Assembly: GCA_902805775.1 (NCBI GenBank)
Contig: CADCUB010000120.1
Location: 1 to 64,000 of the forward strand
Length of the DNA stretch: 64,000 nt
From: an uncultured Frankineae bacterium
Lineage (GTDB): Bacteria; Actinomycetota; Actinomycetes; Mycobacteriales; SCTD01
Reading direction: 5' to 3'
Below the pieces are notes generated by a model. The model worked only from the letters and a program-made list of their open reading frames with translations, was not told the origin of the DNA and made no database searches. Within the stretch, counting starts at the first letter, position 1. The number at the start of each line of letters is the position of its first letter. Of the stretch, positions 9,025-20,081 are shown piece by piece. Made by a program: the position numbers and the translations under genes.

Positions 9025-10532
9025 GTGCCCGCCTGCAGACCTGCGGCGCTGCTCAGGGTGCCGCCGGCGGACACGACCGCGCTGGACAGCGCGTCGACCC
9101 GGGCCTGCAGCTGCTCCACCGTGCGCCGCAGCTCGTCGAGCCCGCCGCCGTCACCTCCGCCCCCGTCGGGGACCGTCCCGGTCACCGACACGACCGCCGA
9201 CATCGTCTCGCCCGGGTCGGAGATGCGCGCGACGACGACGCCGGTGTCCTGGCCGGCGTAGGACAGCGACGACGGCGTGGTGGTCCCCGTCAGCAGCGTG
9301 TTGCCGTTCCACCCGGGGTAGCAGTCGCCGCCGTCGCCCGAGTTGAGGTCCTGCTCGAGCTCGCGCAGGCCGTCGGCCTGCACCAGGCCGACGAGGTGGT
9401 GGCTCTCGTCGGAGTTGTCGGGCCGCGCGTCGTCGACGTGCCAGACGAGCAGCCCCTCACCGGGCAGCTCGCTGTCGTAGCCGGCGCGTCCGCGGTTCTC
9501 GAGCAGGAAGTACTCCGTCCCCGACTGCCCGCCGGTCCACAGCCGGTGCACGGTGCGGCTGGTCTTGACGTCCGGCAGCGTGACCGGCCCGTCGGCGGTG
9601 ACGTTCTCGACCGTGACCCAGCCCTGCTGGGCCTTGCACCACGCGGACGGGTGGGCGGGGGTGTCTCCGCCGGCGTTCCAGGAACCGCCGGCCATGAGGC
9701 ACCAGTTGCCGATCCCCGCGCTGGTGTAGTCGGTGTCGTACAGGTCGGGGAACCCGAACAGCAGGTGGCCCAGCTCGTGGGCGCTGACGCCGAGCTTGGC
9801 GTCCTCGGGGATCGTCAGGTAGGCGAAGACCTTCGTCCCGTCGGCGGCGTACTCCGCCGGCAGCACCCACTTGTGCGACCAGATGTCGCCGGAGTTCCCG
9901 GTCTGCTCGCCGCCGCGGCCGGCGTGCACGACCACGAAGGCGTCGACGTAGCCGTCGCCGTCGTTGTCGTACGGCGTGAGGTCGGTGACGCCGTCGGCCT
10001 CGCGGGCGGCGTTCTCGGCCAGGAAGTGGGCGCGCGGGTCGCCGCTCGGGTTGCCGATGCCGAAGTTGCCGTTGGCGTACCAGGACAGGGGCTGCGACAT
10101 CCGCAGCGGTCCGACGACCTCGCCGACGATCTCCACCAGCCCGCCGGTGACGTCGGCGAAGTACTCCTTCACGCTGCCGGTCGGGACGACGCCGGTGGAG
10201 AAGAACAGGTCGGCGAAGCGGGAGGTGTCGACCTCGAAGGACTTGTCCTCGAAGTCGACGAGCACCACGAGCACGCGCACCCGGCCGCGCAGCGGCGCGC
10301 GTTCGGCGGAGGCCCGGACCCGCAGCCGGTCGGTGCCGGGGGGGAAGGTCGACGGTGGGCGCAGCAGGGCGTCGTTGAAGCCGATGCGGCGGGGCTCGCG
10401 CAGCAGCGACCCGGGCCCCTCCTCGGGCAGGCCGGTCGCTGCCCGGGCCTCCCGCACGGCCCTGCGCAGGCGCTCCCGGAGCTCCGGACTCGGTGCCACA
10501 GCGCACATCTGGTCGAAACGGGCATCACTCAT
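9000..10532 (-). CDS. M6 family metalloprotease domain protein
   Basis: 510 aa; SAHELGHLLFGFPDLYDTDYTSAGIGNWCLMAGGSWN (HExxH plus M6 signature). Confidence 0.9.
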   Translation of the reverse strand: MSDARFDQMCAVAPSPELRERLRRAVREARAATGLPEEGPGSLLREPRRIGFNDALLRPPSTFPPGTDRLRVRASAERAPLRGRVRVLVVLVDFEDKSFEVDTSRFADLFFSTGVVPTGSVKEYFADVTGGLVEIVGEVVGPLRMSQPLSWYANGNFGIGNPSGDPRAHFLAENAAREADGVTDLTPYDNDGDGYVDAFVVVHAGRGGEQTGNSGDIWSHKWVLPAEYAADGTKVFAYLTIPEDAKLGVSAHELGHLLFGFPDLYDTDYTSAGIGNWCLMAGGSWNAGGDTPAHPSAWCKAQQGWVTVENVTADGPVTLPDVKTSRTVHRLWTGGQSGTEYFLLENRGRAGYDSELPGEGLLVWHVDDARPDNSDESHHLVGLVQADGLRELEQDLNSGDGGDCYPGWNGNTLLTGTTTPSSLSYAGQDTGVVVARISDPGETMSAVVSVTGTVPDGGGGDGGGLDELRRTVEQLQARVDALSSAVVSAGGTLSSAAGLQAGTWSRRSTT

Positions 10533-10667
10533 GAGGGCCTCCCGCGGCGGTGATCACGCGTTGCAGCCGGACACTCTCGCGCTGCACCGACGGGCGGGTC
10601 AAGGCCCTTTCGTCACCGTCCGGGCAGCGGGGGTCAGAGCCGGCTCACAGCCGTCCCCGGCCAGGGC

Positions 10668-11741
10668 TCACAGCTTCGGGAAGACCCGACCGCCCTGCTC
10701 GCCGTGCTCGAACAGCTCCACGCCGCGGCCGATGATGCGCCGGTCCGGGGTGCCCACCACCTCGACGTCCTTGCCGTCGTAGTCGAAGGCGTGCAGGACG
10801 TAGCGCATCGCCTCCAGGCGGGCCCGCTTCTTGTCGTTGCTCTTGACGACGGTCCACGGGGCGTCGGCGGTGTCGGTGTAGAAGAACATCGCCTCCTTGG
10901 CCTCGGTGTAGGCGTCCCACTTGTCCAGGGAGGCGAGGTCCATCGGGGACAGCTTCCACTGGCGGACCGGGTCGATCTGCCGGACGGCGAAGCGGGTGCG
11001 CTGCTCGGACCGCGACACCGAGAACCAGAACTTCACCAGCGAGATCTGAGAGCGCACCAGCATCCGCTCGAAGTCCGGCGCCTGGCGCATGAACTCCAGG
11101 TACTCCCGCGGGCTGCAGAACCCCATCACCCGCTCGACGCCGGCGCGGTTGTACCAGGAGCGGTCGAACAGCACGATCTCCCCGGCCGCGGGCAGGTGCT
11201 CGATGTAGCGCTGGAAGTACCACTGCGTGCGCTCGCGCTCGCTGGGCTTCTCCAGCGCGACGACCTGCGCGCCACGCGGGTTGAGGTGCTCGGTGAAGCG
11301 CTTGATGGTGCCGCCCTTGCCCGCCGCGTCACGGCCCTCGAACAGCAGGACGACCTTCTCGCCGCGTTCCTTGACCCAGTTCTGCAGCTTGATCAGCTCG
11401 ATCTGCAGGAGCCGCTTGCTGCGGTCGTACTCCTCGCGCGACATCCGCTCGTCGTAGGGGTAGTCCTCGCGCCAGGTGTCGACGACCGTCCCGTCGGGCC
11501 GCAGCAGGACCGGGTCGTCCTCGTCGTCGGAGTCCACCCGCAGCCCGGCGAGGTCCTCGGCCAGCGGGCTGGCGCGGACGGCGTCCTGCATGCCCGGGGG
11601 GAGCACGTCGACGGCCCGGGGGAGCGCGTCGGCGCCGGACTGCTCGAGCGCGCTGACCTGCGCCGCGGCGGCCTGCGCCGCTGCCAGGTCCGCAGCGAGG
11701 TCAGCCGTGCTCAGCTCGGGCGCGGTGCCGGTGTCCTGCAT
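10668..11741 (-). CDS. ppk2: Polyphosphate kinase 2 family protein
   Basis: 357 aa; VVLLFEGRDAAGKGGTIKRFTEHLNPRGAQVVALEKPSERERTQWYFQRYI. Confidence 0.93.
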   Translation of the reverse strand: MQDTGTAPELSTADLAADLAAAQAAAAQVSALEQSGADALPRAVDVLPPGMQDAVRASPLAEDLAGLRVDSDDEDDPVLLRPDGTVVDTWREDYPYDERMSREEYDRSKRLLQIELIKLQNWVKERGEKVVLLFEGRDAAGKGGTIKRFTEHLNPRGAQVVALEKPSERERTQWYFQRYIEHLPAAGEIVLFDRSWYNRAGVERVMGFCSPREYLEFMRQAPDFERMLVRSQISLVKFWFSVSRSEQRTRFAVRQIDPVRQWKLSPMDLASLDKWDAYTEAKEAMFFYTDTADAPWTVVKSNDKKRARLEAMRYVLHAFDYDGKDVEVVGTPDRRIIGRGVELFEHGEQGGRVFPKL

Positions 11742-11784
11742 GGCAGAGCCTGTGCCCGCCGGCCCGGGGATGATGCCCCCCCGG

Positions 11785-12351
11785 TCAGATCTGCGCGGGC
11801 CGCCGGGCCACCAGCAGCAGCTCCACCACGGTCCCGCCCTCGTCGGGGCGCAGGACCTCCTCGAGCCGCTCGACGACCAGGCCCTGCGCCCCGGCCCGCA
11901 GCAGCTCCTCGGTCTGCAGGTGGGCCGGGTCGCGCGGGCCGTGCACGCCGTCGGTGAGGTTGCGCAGGGCGTGACCGACCACGACGAGCCGGCCCCCCTC
12001 CGTCAGCCACCCGGCCGCGCGCCGCAGGCCGTCGACCCCGAGCTGCACGTACGCGGCCAGCACGAGGTCGACCGGCCCGGGCGGCGCCCACGCGGAGACG
12101 TCGCTGACCACCCACTCGACCTCTCCGGTGGCGTCGGCCGCCCGCCCCAGCCCGATGCCGACGGCGGAGAAGTCGACGGCGGTGACCTCCCAGCCGCGTG
12201 CGGCCAGCGCCCGCGCGTGCCGGCCGGTGCCCGCCGCCAGGTCGACCGCCCGACCCGGCGGGAGGGCCTGCACCGCGCCGAGGACCGTCGAGCTCGGCTC
12301 GGTCAGCCAGCCGCGGGCGTACCGCTCGTCCCAGTGGGCGGCGTCGTGCAC
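11785..12351 (-). CDS. Class I SAM-dependent methyltransferase
   Basis: 188 aa; ALPPGRAVDLAAGTGRHARALAARGWEVTAVDFS. Confidence 0.85.
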   Translation of the reverse strand: MHDAAHWDERYARGWLTEPSSTVLGAVQALPPGRAVDLAAGTGRHARALAARGWEVTAVDFSAVGIGLGRAADATGEVEWVVSDVSAWAPPGPVDLVLAAYVQLGVDGLRRAAGWLTEGGRLVVVGHALRNLTDGVHGPRDPAHLQTEELLRAGAQGLVVERLEEVLRPDEGGTVVELLLVARRPAQI

Positions 12352-12352
12352 G

Positions 12353-13150
12353 TCAGCCGACCACGAGCTCGCCGGTGAGCACGAGCCGGCCGTCCGGGGA
12401 CGTCACGGTCGCGCTCGCCACCCCGGTGGTGCGGCCCTGCCGGACGACCTCGGCGGCGACGGCCACGCTGCCGTCGCGGGGCGTCGGGCGCAGGTAGCTG
12501 AAGCGGGAGGTGAGCGGGCGCAGCCGGCCCGACAGCGCCGCCTCGCCGGCGAGCTGCGCGGCCAGCGCGCCCACCCCGCCGTGCAGCGTGCCGAGCGCGT
12601 TGCTGAGCGCGTCCCGGGCGTGCAGCGCGAAGCGGGGGCCGGGCGGGACGCCCAGGAGCGCGCGCAGGTCCGCCGCGGGCGGCTCCTCGACCCGGCCGAC
12701 CCGCTCGACCTCGACGGCGTCCGCCGCGGCGGGCACGAACCACCCGGTGACCGCCGCGACCGGCCGCCCCGACGCGTCGCTCACCGTGCCAGCCGCGTGC
12801 TGCGGGCCGCCGCCGACGTAGGGGGAGGCCGTGCAGCGCGCGACGAGGGCGCCGGTGGCGGGCGGGGCGGCGAGGTGGTCGACGGTCAGGGCCAGCGTGG
12901 CGACGCCCCGCAGGTCGGGCAGTGACGCGATGACCGACGTCGTGAGGCCGAAGTCGGCCACCAGGCAGACCAGCGCTCCGCTCGGCCCGTCGCCGGCGGA
13001 GCGCAGCTCGGCCGACAGCGGCACCCGCACGACGGTGCGGCACGGCCCCACCTCGTCCAGGGCGGCCGAGAGCCGGCCGAACGCCGGCGGCACGCCGCGG
13101 TCCTGCTCGCGCCAGCGGCGCAGCCGCTCCAGGCCGTCGGCGTCGCTCAC
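12353..13150 (-). CDS. Acyl-CoA thioesterase family protein, tandem hotdog domains
   Basis: GTG 13150 overlaps the thiD stop by 4 bp; NALGTLHGGVGALAAQLAGEAAL hotdog motif. ORF track start is 13159. Confidence 0.75.
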   Translation of the reverse strand: MSDADGLERLRRWREQDRGVPPAFGRLSAALDEVGPCRTVVRVPLSAELRSAGDGPSGALVCLVADFGLTTSVIASLPDLRGVATLALTVDHLAAPPATGALVARCTASPYVGGGPQHAAGTVSDASGRPVAAVTGWFVPAAADAVEVERVGRVEEPPAADLRALLGVPPGPRFALHARDALSNALGTLHGGVGALAAQLAGEAALSGRLRPLTSRFSYLRPTPRDGSVAVAAEVVRQGRTTGVASATVTSPDGRLVLTGELVVG

Positions 13151-13949
13151 GCCTCCCACCCGAAGTGGTCGAGCGGCCCGTGACCGGCCCCCAGCCGCCA
13201 GCCGGCGCCTCCGGCCAGCGCCCGCAGGACGTACGCCTTGGCCGCCTCGACCGCCGCGACGAGGTCCTCCCCGCGGGCGAGCCCGGCGGCCAGCGCCGAC
13301 GCCAGCGTGCAGCCGGTGCCGTGGTCGTTGGTGCCCGCGACCCTCCCGGCGCGCAGCTCGCGCAGCTGCGCGCCGTCCCAGAGCACGTCGACGGCCTCGT
13401 CCTGCGTCCCGGCGACCGCGTGCCCGCCCTTGACGAGCACGGCCCGCGGGCCGAGCGCCCCCAGCGCCCGCGCGGCCTCCCGCTGCTCTGCGAGGGTCGT
13501 GATCGACCGGCCGAGCAGCACCTGCGCCTCGGACAGGTTGGGCGTGAGGACCTCGGCGTGCGGCAGCAGCGCCTCGAGGTAGGCCCGCTCGGCGTCCGGC
13601 TCGAGCAGGCGGGCCCCGCTGGAGGCCACCATGACCGGGTCGACGACGAGCCGGGGCAGCCGGCCGGCCGCAGCGAGTCCGGCGACGGCGTGCACGACCT
13701 CCGCCGTCGCCAGCATGCCGGTCTTGACGGCCGCCACGTCGAGGTCGTCGAGCACCGCCTCGACCTGCGCGACGACGAACGCCGCCGGGACCGCGTGCAC
13801 CCCCCGCACACCGGTGGTGTTCTGCGCGGTCAGCGCGGTGATCGCGCTCGCGCCGAAGACGCCGCAGGCGGCGAACGCCTTGAGGTCGGCCTGCACGCCC
13901 GCCCCACCGCTGGAGTCGGACCCGGCGATGGTGAGCGCGACGCGGGGGG

Positions 13950-13953
<4 letters not shown>
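13147..13953 (-). CDS. thiD: Hydroxymethylpyrimidine/phosphomethylpyrimidine kinase
   Basis: VTPRVALTIAGSDSSGGAGVQADLKAF...GTNDHGTGCTLASALAAGLA. Confidence 0.93.
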
Positions 13954-15571
<1,618 letters not shown>

Positions 15572-15575
<4 letters not shown>

Positions 15576-16708
15576 GCGTGCACCTCCCGTGCGGTCGAGG
15601 TCGAGAACCGGTCGCCGGCGAAGGCGCTCGCCGGGCCGCTGACCGGCTCGCCGGCCAGCACCTGCGCCACCACCTGCCCGGTCAGCGGCGCCAGCAGCAC
15701 GCCGTTGCGGTAGTGCCCGGTCGCGAGCACCAGCCCGGGCAGCGACGACGGGCCGAGCAGGGGGCCGTTGTCGGGGGTGCCCGGCCGCCAGCGGGCGAGG
15801 GTCTCCACGAGCTCCAGCTCGCTGACGCCGGGCACCACCTCGGTGGCGTCGCGCAGCAGGTCGAGCACCGCACCGGCGGTGACCCGGCCGTCGAAGCCGA
15901 GCTCCTCGACGGTCGCGCCGACCACGAGGCGGTCCTGGTCGTAGGGCACGAGGTAGACCGAGCGCCCCCGGACCAGCGCCCGGACCGTGCCCGCGAGCAG
16001 CGCCTCCCCGCGCAGGCGCAGGATCTGCCCCTTGACCGGCCGCACGGGCACGGCGCCGGCGGGGACGCCGGGCAGCCGGCCGCTCCAGGCCCCGAGCGCG
16101 AGGACGGTCTGCTCCGCGCGCAGCTCGCGCCCGTCGGTCAGCCGCAGCCCGCAGGCCCGGCCCCCCTCGACGACCAGCCCGCCGATGCGGCCCCGCACCA
16201 GGTCGACGCCGGCCGCGGCGGCGGCGGCGAGCAGGGCGGCGTGCAGCGCCCGCGGCTCGACGGAGTGGTCACCGCTGATGCGCACGCCGGCGCGCAGACG
16301 AGGGGTGAGGGAGGGCTCCTGCGCCCGGCAGGCGCGGGGGGTCAGGCGGGCGGCGTCCAGGCCGAGCTCGAGGTGGAACGCGGAGGTGCGCTCCAGCGCC
16401 CGCGCGTCGTCCTCGTCGAACCCGACGAGCAGCGTGCCGGCCGTGCGCAGGCCCAGGTGCTCGCCCGACAGCTGCTCGAGCTCGGCGACGAACGCGGGGT
16501 AGAGCGCGAGCGAGGCCCGGCTGAGGGCGACCAGCGGCTCCTCGCCGTACGCCGCCTCGGCGACGGGGGCGAGCATGCCGGCGGCGGCGTACGACGCACC
16601 GGTGCCGGGCGCGTCGTCGACCACGGTGACGGCGATGCCCCGCTGCGCCGCCCGCCAGGCGACCGACAGCCCGGCGACGCCGCCGCCGGCGACCAGGACG
16701 TCGCTCAT
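15572..16708 (-). CDS. thiO: Glycine oxidase ThiO
   Basis: 378 aa FAD-dependent amine oxidase: VLVAGGGVAGLSVAWRAAQRGIAVTVVDDAPGTGASYAAAGMLAPVAEA. Confidence 0.92.
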
Positions 16709-17334
16709 CGCGCGTCCAGCGCGGCGAGCAGGACGCGGGTGGCCTCGGCCGGGTCTGCCGCGGCCGACACGGCGGTGACGACGGCGACGCCGTGCACGCC
16801 GGCCGCCAGCAGGGCGGGGACGTGCTCGACCGTGACCCCGCCGATGGCGATCACCGGCACGTCGACGGCCGCGGCCACGGCGCCGACCGCCTCGATGCCC
16901 AGGGGCGCGGGCAGTCCCGCCTTGGTCGAGGTGGAGGCGGCCGGTCCGACCCCCAGGTAGTCGGCGCCGGCGGCGACCAGCTCGCGGGCGAGCCGCGGGT
17001 CACGGGCGGTGCCGCCCAGGACGTGGCGCGGGCCGGCGAGGCGCCGCGCCGCGGCCAGCGGCAGGTCGTGCGCCCCGAGGTGGGTGCCGCCGGCACCGAC
17101 CGCCAGGGCGATGTCGACGCGGTCGTCGACCAGGCACAGCGCCCCGGCCGCGTCGCACAGCCGCGCGACGCGCTCGGCCAGGTCGTGCAGCTCGCGGTCG
17201 GTGCCGCCCTTGGCGCGCACCTGCACCACCGGCGCGCCGGCCGACAGGGCGGCCGAGACGACCGGGACGGCGTCGCGTCCGTCGCGGGTGTCGGTGAGCA
17301 CGTGCAGCCGGCCGAGCGCCGGGGGAGCGGTCAC
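16705..17334 (-). CDS. thiE: Thiamine phosphate synthase
   Basis: VQVRAKGGTDRELHDLA...LVDDRVDIALAVGAGGTHLGAHDLP...GADYLGVGPAASTSTKAGLPAPLG. Confidence 0.92.
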   Translation of the reverse strand: MTAPPALGRLHVLTDTRDGRDAVPVVSAALSAGAPVVQVRAKGGTDRELHDLAERVARLCDAAGALCLVDDRVDIALAVGAGGTHLGAHDLPLAAARRLAGPRHVLGGTARDPRLARELVAAGADYLGVGPAASTSTKAGLPAPLGIEAVGAVAAAVDVPVIAIGGVTVEHVPALLAAGVHGVAVVTAVSAAADPAEATRVLLAALDAR

Positions 17335-18671
17335 CGGGTGCTCCGGTGCGCGCGCAGGGCGCCGGGCAGGGCCACCGCGACCGTCAGCAGCGACGCGACG
17401 GTCAGGCTCACCAGCGAGGCCGACAGCCCGGACGTCGCCGAGATGCCGAGGTCGGCCTGGCGCGCTCCCCACCAGGCGGTCCAGCCCGCGGCGCCGCCGG
17501 TGAAGAACGTGGGGACGGTCAGCTGGTAGGCCACGAAGCCGACCGCCCACGGCACGAGCAGCGCCGGCCGGGCCGGCGCGTCGTCCGACACGTCCCACGC
17601 GCCGCGCGGCAGCAGGTAGTAGGCGACCAGCAGCACCCCGGCCAGCGGCACGAACACCGCGCCGAGCAGGAACAGGAACGGCTCGTAGGCCACGACGTCG
17701 AGGGTCAGCGCGAGCCCGGTGGCGACCGCCCCGACGGCCACCGCGAGCACGCGCCGGTCCAGCCGGGAGGCGACGTTCTGGGCCGACACGGCGGTGGAGT
17801 AGATGTTGGCGAACGCCTCGTCGACCTCGACGGCGACCAGGACGAGCACGGCGACCAGGCCGAGCGGGACCGCCAGCAGGGCGTCGACGACGTCGAGCCC
17901 GGCGGTGCCGTACGCCGACAGGGCCAGCACGCCGAGGGTGAACATCGCGAAGGTCGCCAGGCCGTAGCCCGCGGCGGTCCCGACGAAGGCCGTGCGCGGG
18001 TCGCGCACGTGCCGCGTGTAGTCGGCGGCCAGCGGGAACCACGAGACCGGCAGGGCGATGACGATGTCGACGGCCGACCAGAACGAGCCGGCGCCGCCCT
18101 CCTCGACGGGCGGCAGCGGCTCGGACAGCACCCGCACGTAGAGGTAGCCGACGGCCGCCACCGCCGCCCAGACGGCGAAGCGGGCGAGCAGGCGGACGAC
18201 CCCGAGCGGCCGCAGCGCCATCGCGGTGGCCAGCACGCCGGCCGCCACCACGAACGGCTCCCGCGGCAGGTCCAGCGCCCGCGACGCGGCCTCGGCGATG
18301 ATCACGATCTCGAAGGTCGCCCAGCCCAGGCACTGCAGGACGTTCAGCCCGGTCGGCAGCCAGCTGGCCCGCCGGCCCAGCAGCCCCCGCAGCAGCACCA
18401 TGGCCGGGACCCGCTCCCGGGCGGCCGGTGCGGCGGTCAGGCCGAGCAGGACCGCGCCGATCACCGCGCCCACCGCGACGGCGAGCACCGTCACGCCGAG
18501 CGGGCGGCCGGCCAGCACGACGAACGCGGCGGCCACCGGCAGGAGCAGGCTGATGCCGAGGTTCGCCCACAGGCCCACGGTGTCGCGCAGGCCGAGCGAG
18601 GTCGGTGCCGGCTCGGCCAGGGTCCGCGGCGCCTCGTCGACGACGGCGGTGGCCGAGGAGGTCGTGCTCAC
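17331..18671 (-). CDS. cytX: Purine-cytosine permease family transporter, probable hydroxymethylpyrimidine transporter
   Basis: 446 aa multi-TM NCS1-type protein directly downstream of a TPP riboswitch and upstream of thi genes. Confidence 0.8.
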   Translation of the reverse strand: MSTTSSATAVVDEAPRTLAEPAPTSLGLRDTVGLWANLGISLLLPVAAAFVVLAGRPLGVTVLAVAVGAVIGAVLLGLTAAPAARERVPAMVLLRGLLGRRASWLPTGLNVLQCLGWATFEIVIIAEAASRALDLPREPFVVAAGVLATAMALRPLGVVRLLARFAVWAAVAAVGYLYVRVLSEPLPPVEEGGAGSFWSAVDIVIALPVSWFPLAADYTRHVRDPRTAFVGTAAGYGLATFAMFTLGVLALSAYGTAGLDVVDALLAVPLGLVAVLVLVAVEVDEAFANIYSTAVSAQNVASRLDRRVLAVAVGAVATGLALTLDVVAYEPFLFLLGAVFVPLAGVLLVAYYLLPRGAWDVSDDAPARPALLVPWAVGFVAYQLTVPTFFTGGAAGWTAWWGARQADLGISATSGLSASLVSLTVASLLTVAVALPGALRAHRSTR

Positions 18672-18692
18672 GTGCTCGCGCTCATCGAGTGT

Positions 18693-18778
18693 CTCCCTAC
18701 GCCGGCATGACCCGGACAGGTTCGAGCGGTCGACGGCGGTCCAGCCGTCCTCTCAGCCCGGTCCCCGGGCTCCCGCAC
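18693..18778 (-). ncRNA. TPP (THI element) riboswitch
   Basis: Reverse complement reads GTGTGCGGGAGCCCGGGGACCGGGCTGAGAGGACGGCTGGACC...GACCGCTCGAACCTGTCCGGGTCATGCCGGCGTAGGGA; conserved CTGAGAG and CCTG..GGGTCATGCCGGCGTAGGGA. Confidence 0.96.
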
Positions 18779-18789
18779 ACAGCGGACAG

Positions 18790-18814
18790 ACCCTACGCCA
18801 GCGCGGCCTAGGGT
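18790..18814. promoter_or_regulatory. Back-to-back -10 elements of divergent thi operon and tenA
   Basis: TAGGGT on minus (18795-18790), about 12 nt before the riboswitch, and TAGGGT on plus (18809-18814), 8 nt before the tenA ATG. Confidence 0.5.
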
Positions 18815-18822
18815 GGCCCGCC

Positions 18823-19437
18823 ATGACCGACCCCCGTGCGCACCCGCGGGTGCGCGAGCTGCCCGAGCGCCACCCCGAGCAGTGGGCGGCGGCGACCCGG
18901 CACCCGTTCCTCGACGGCGTGCGCGACGGCACGCTGCCGGCAGCGGTCCTCGACACCTGGCTGGTGCAGGACGCGGCGTTCGTGGCCGACCTGCTGCGCT
19001 TCCAGTCGCGCCTGCTGGCCCGGGCCCCGCGACCGGCGCAGCGGGTGCTGGCCGAGGGAGCCCTGGCGCTGGTCGACGAGCTGGACTGGTTCGAGCAGCT
19101 CGCCGCCGGGCGCGGGCTGGACCTGTCGGCGCCGCCCCTGCCCGCCACCACCGCCTACGCCGCGCTGCTCGACGACCTGGACGCGGCGCCGTACGCCGAC
19201 GCGGTCGGCTGCCTGTGGGTCGTGGAGCGCGTCTACCTCGACGCGTGGAGCGCGGCCGCGCCCGGGGCCGGCGACTGCGCCGCGCTGGTCGAGCACTGGA
19301 CCGCACCCGGCTTCACGGCGTACGTCGAGGGCCTGGAGGCCGCCGCCGACGCCGCGGGCGGGCCGGACGACCGTCGGGTGGCGGAGGTGCTGGACCGCGA
19401 GGCGGCCTTCTGGGACGTCGCGGCGGCCCGGCCGTGA
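18823..19437 (+). CDS. tenA: TenA/THI-4/PQQC family protein
   Basis: 204 aa; HPFLDGVRDGTLPAAVLDTWLVQDAAFV; Cys in DAVGCLWVVERVYLDAW. Confidence 0.85.
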   Translation: MTDPRAHPRVRELPERHPEQWAAATRHPFLDGVRDGTLPAAVLDTWLVQDAAFVADLLRFQSRLLARAPRPAQRVLAEGALALVDELDWFEQLAAGRGLDLSAPPLPATTAYAALLDDLDAAPYADAVGCLWVVERVYLDAWSAAAPGAGDCAALVEHWTAPGFTAYVEGLEAAADAAGGPDDRRVAEVLDREAAFWDVAAARP

Positions 19438-20057
19438 GCCTGGCCGCGCGGCTGTGGGCCGCCAGCGCCGACGCGGCCGACGCCGCGCTCGCCCACCCGT
19501 TCGTGCGCGGGCTCGCCGACGGCTCCCTGCCGCTGCCGGCGTTCCAGGTCTACGTCGCGCAGGACGCGGTGTTCCTGGAGGGCTTCGCCCGCGCGTACGC
19601 GCTCGCCCTGGCGCGCAGCGACGACCGGGCGACGCTGGACGCCTTCGCCGGCCTGATCGCCGGCGTGGTCGACGAGCTGCGGCTGCACGCGGCCTACGCC
19701 GAGCGGTGGGGCGTGGACACGACGCCCGTGCGCCCGCTGCCGGCCACGACGGCCTACACCGACTTCGTCCTGGCGACGGCCGCCCTGCGCGGCGTCGGCG
19801 TCACCTGCGCGGCTCTGGCGCCGTGCATGCGGCTGTACGCCCACCTGGGCACCTCGCTGGACCCGGAGGCCGCCGGGCCGTACGCGGAGTGGGTGCGCAC
19901 GTACGCCGACCCGGCCTTCGAGGCCCTGGCCCGCACGCTCGAGGACCTGCTGGACCGGCACGCCGACGACGTCCCGGAGGTGGCGGCGGCCTACCGCCGC
20001 GCGATGGAGCTCGAGCTCGCCTTCTTCTCCGCGGCGCTGGAGCGCTCGCCGGGCTGA
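19434..20057 (+). CDS. TenA family protein (second copy)
   Basis: GTG start overlapping previous stop by 4 bp; HPFVRGLADGSLPLPAFQVYVAQDAVFLEGFARAYA; Cys in LAPCMRLYAHLG. Confidence 0.88.
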   Translation: MSLAARLWAASADAADAALAHPFVRGLADGSLPLPAFQVYVAQDAVFLEGFARAYALALARSDDRATLDAFAGLIAGVVDELRLHAAYAERWGVDTTPVRPLPATTAYTDFVLATAALRGVGVTCAALAPCMRLYAHLGTSLDPEAAGPYAEWVRTYADPAFEALARTLEDLLDRHADDVPEVAAAYRRAMELELAFFSAALERSPG

Positions 20058-20081
20058 CCGGTGCTGGGCCAGACTGCCCGC

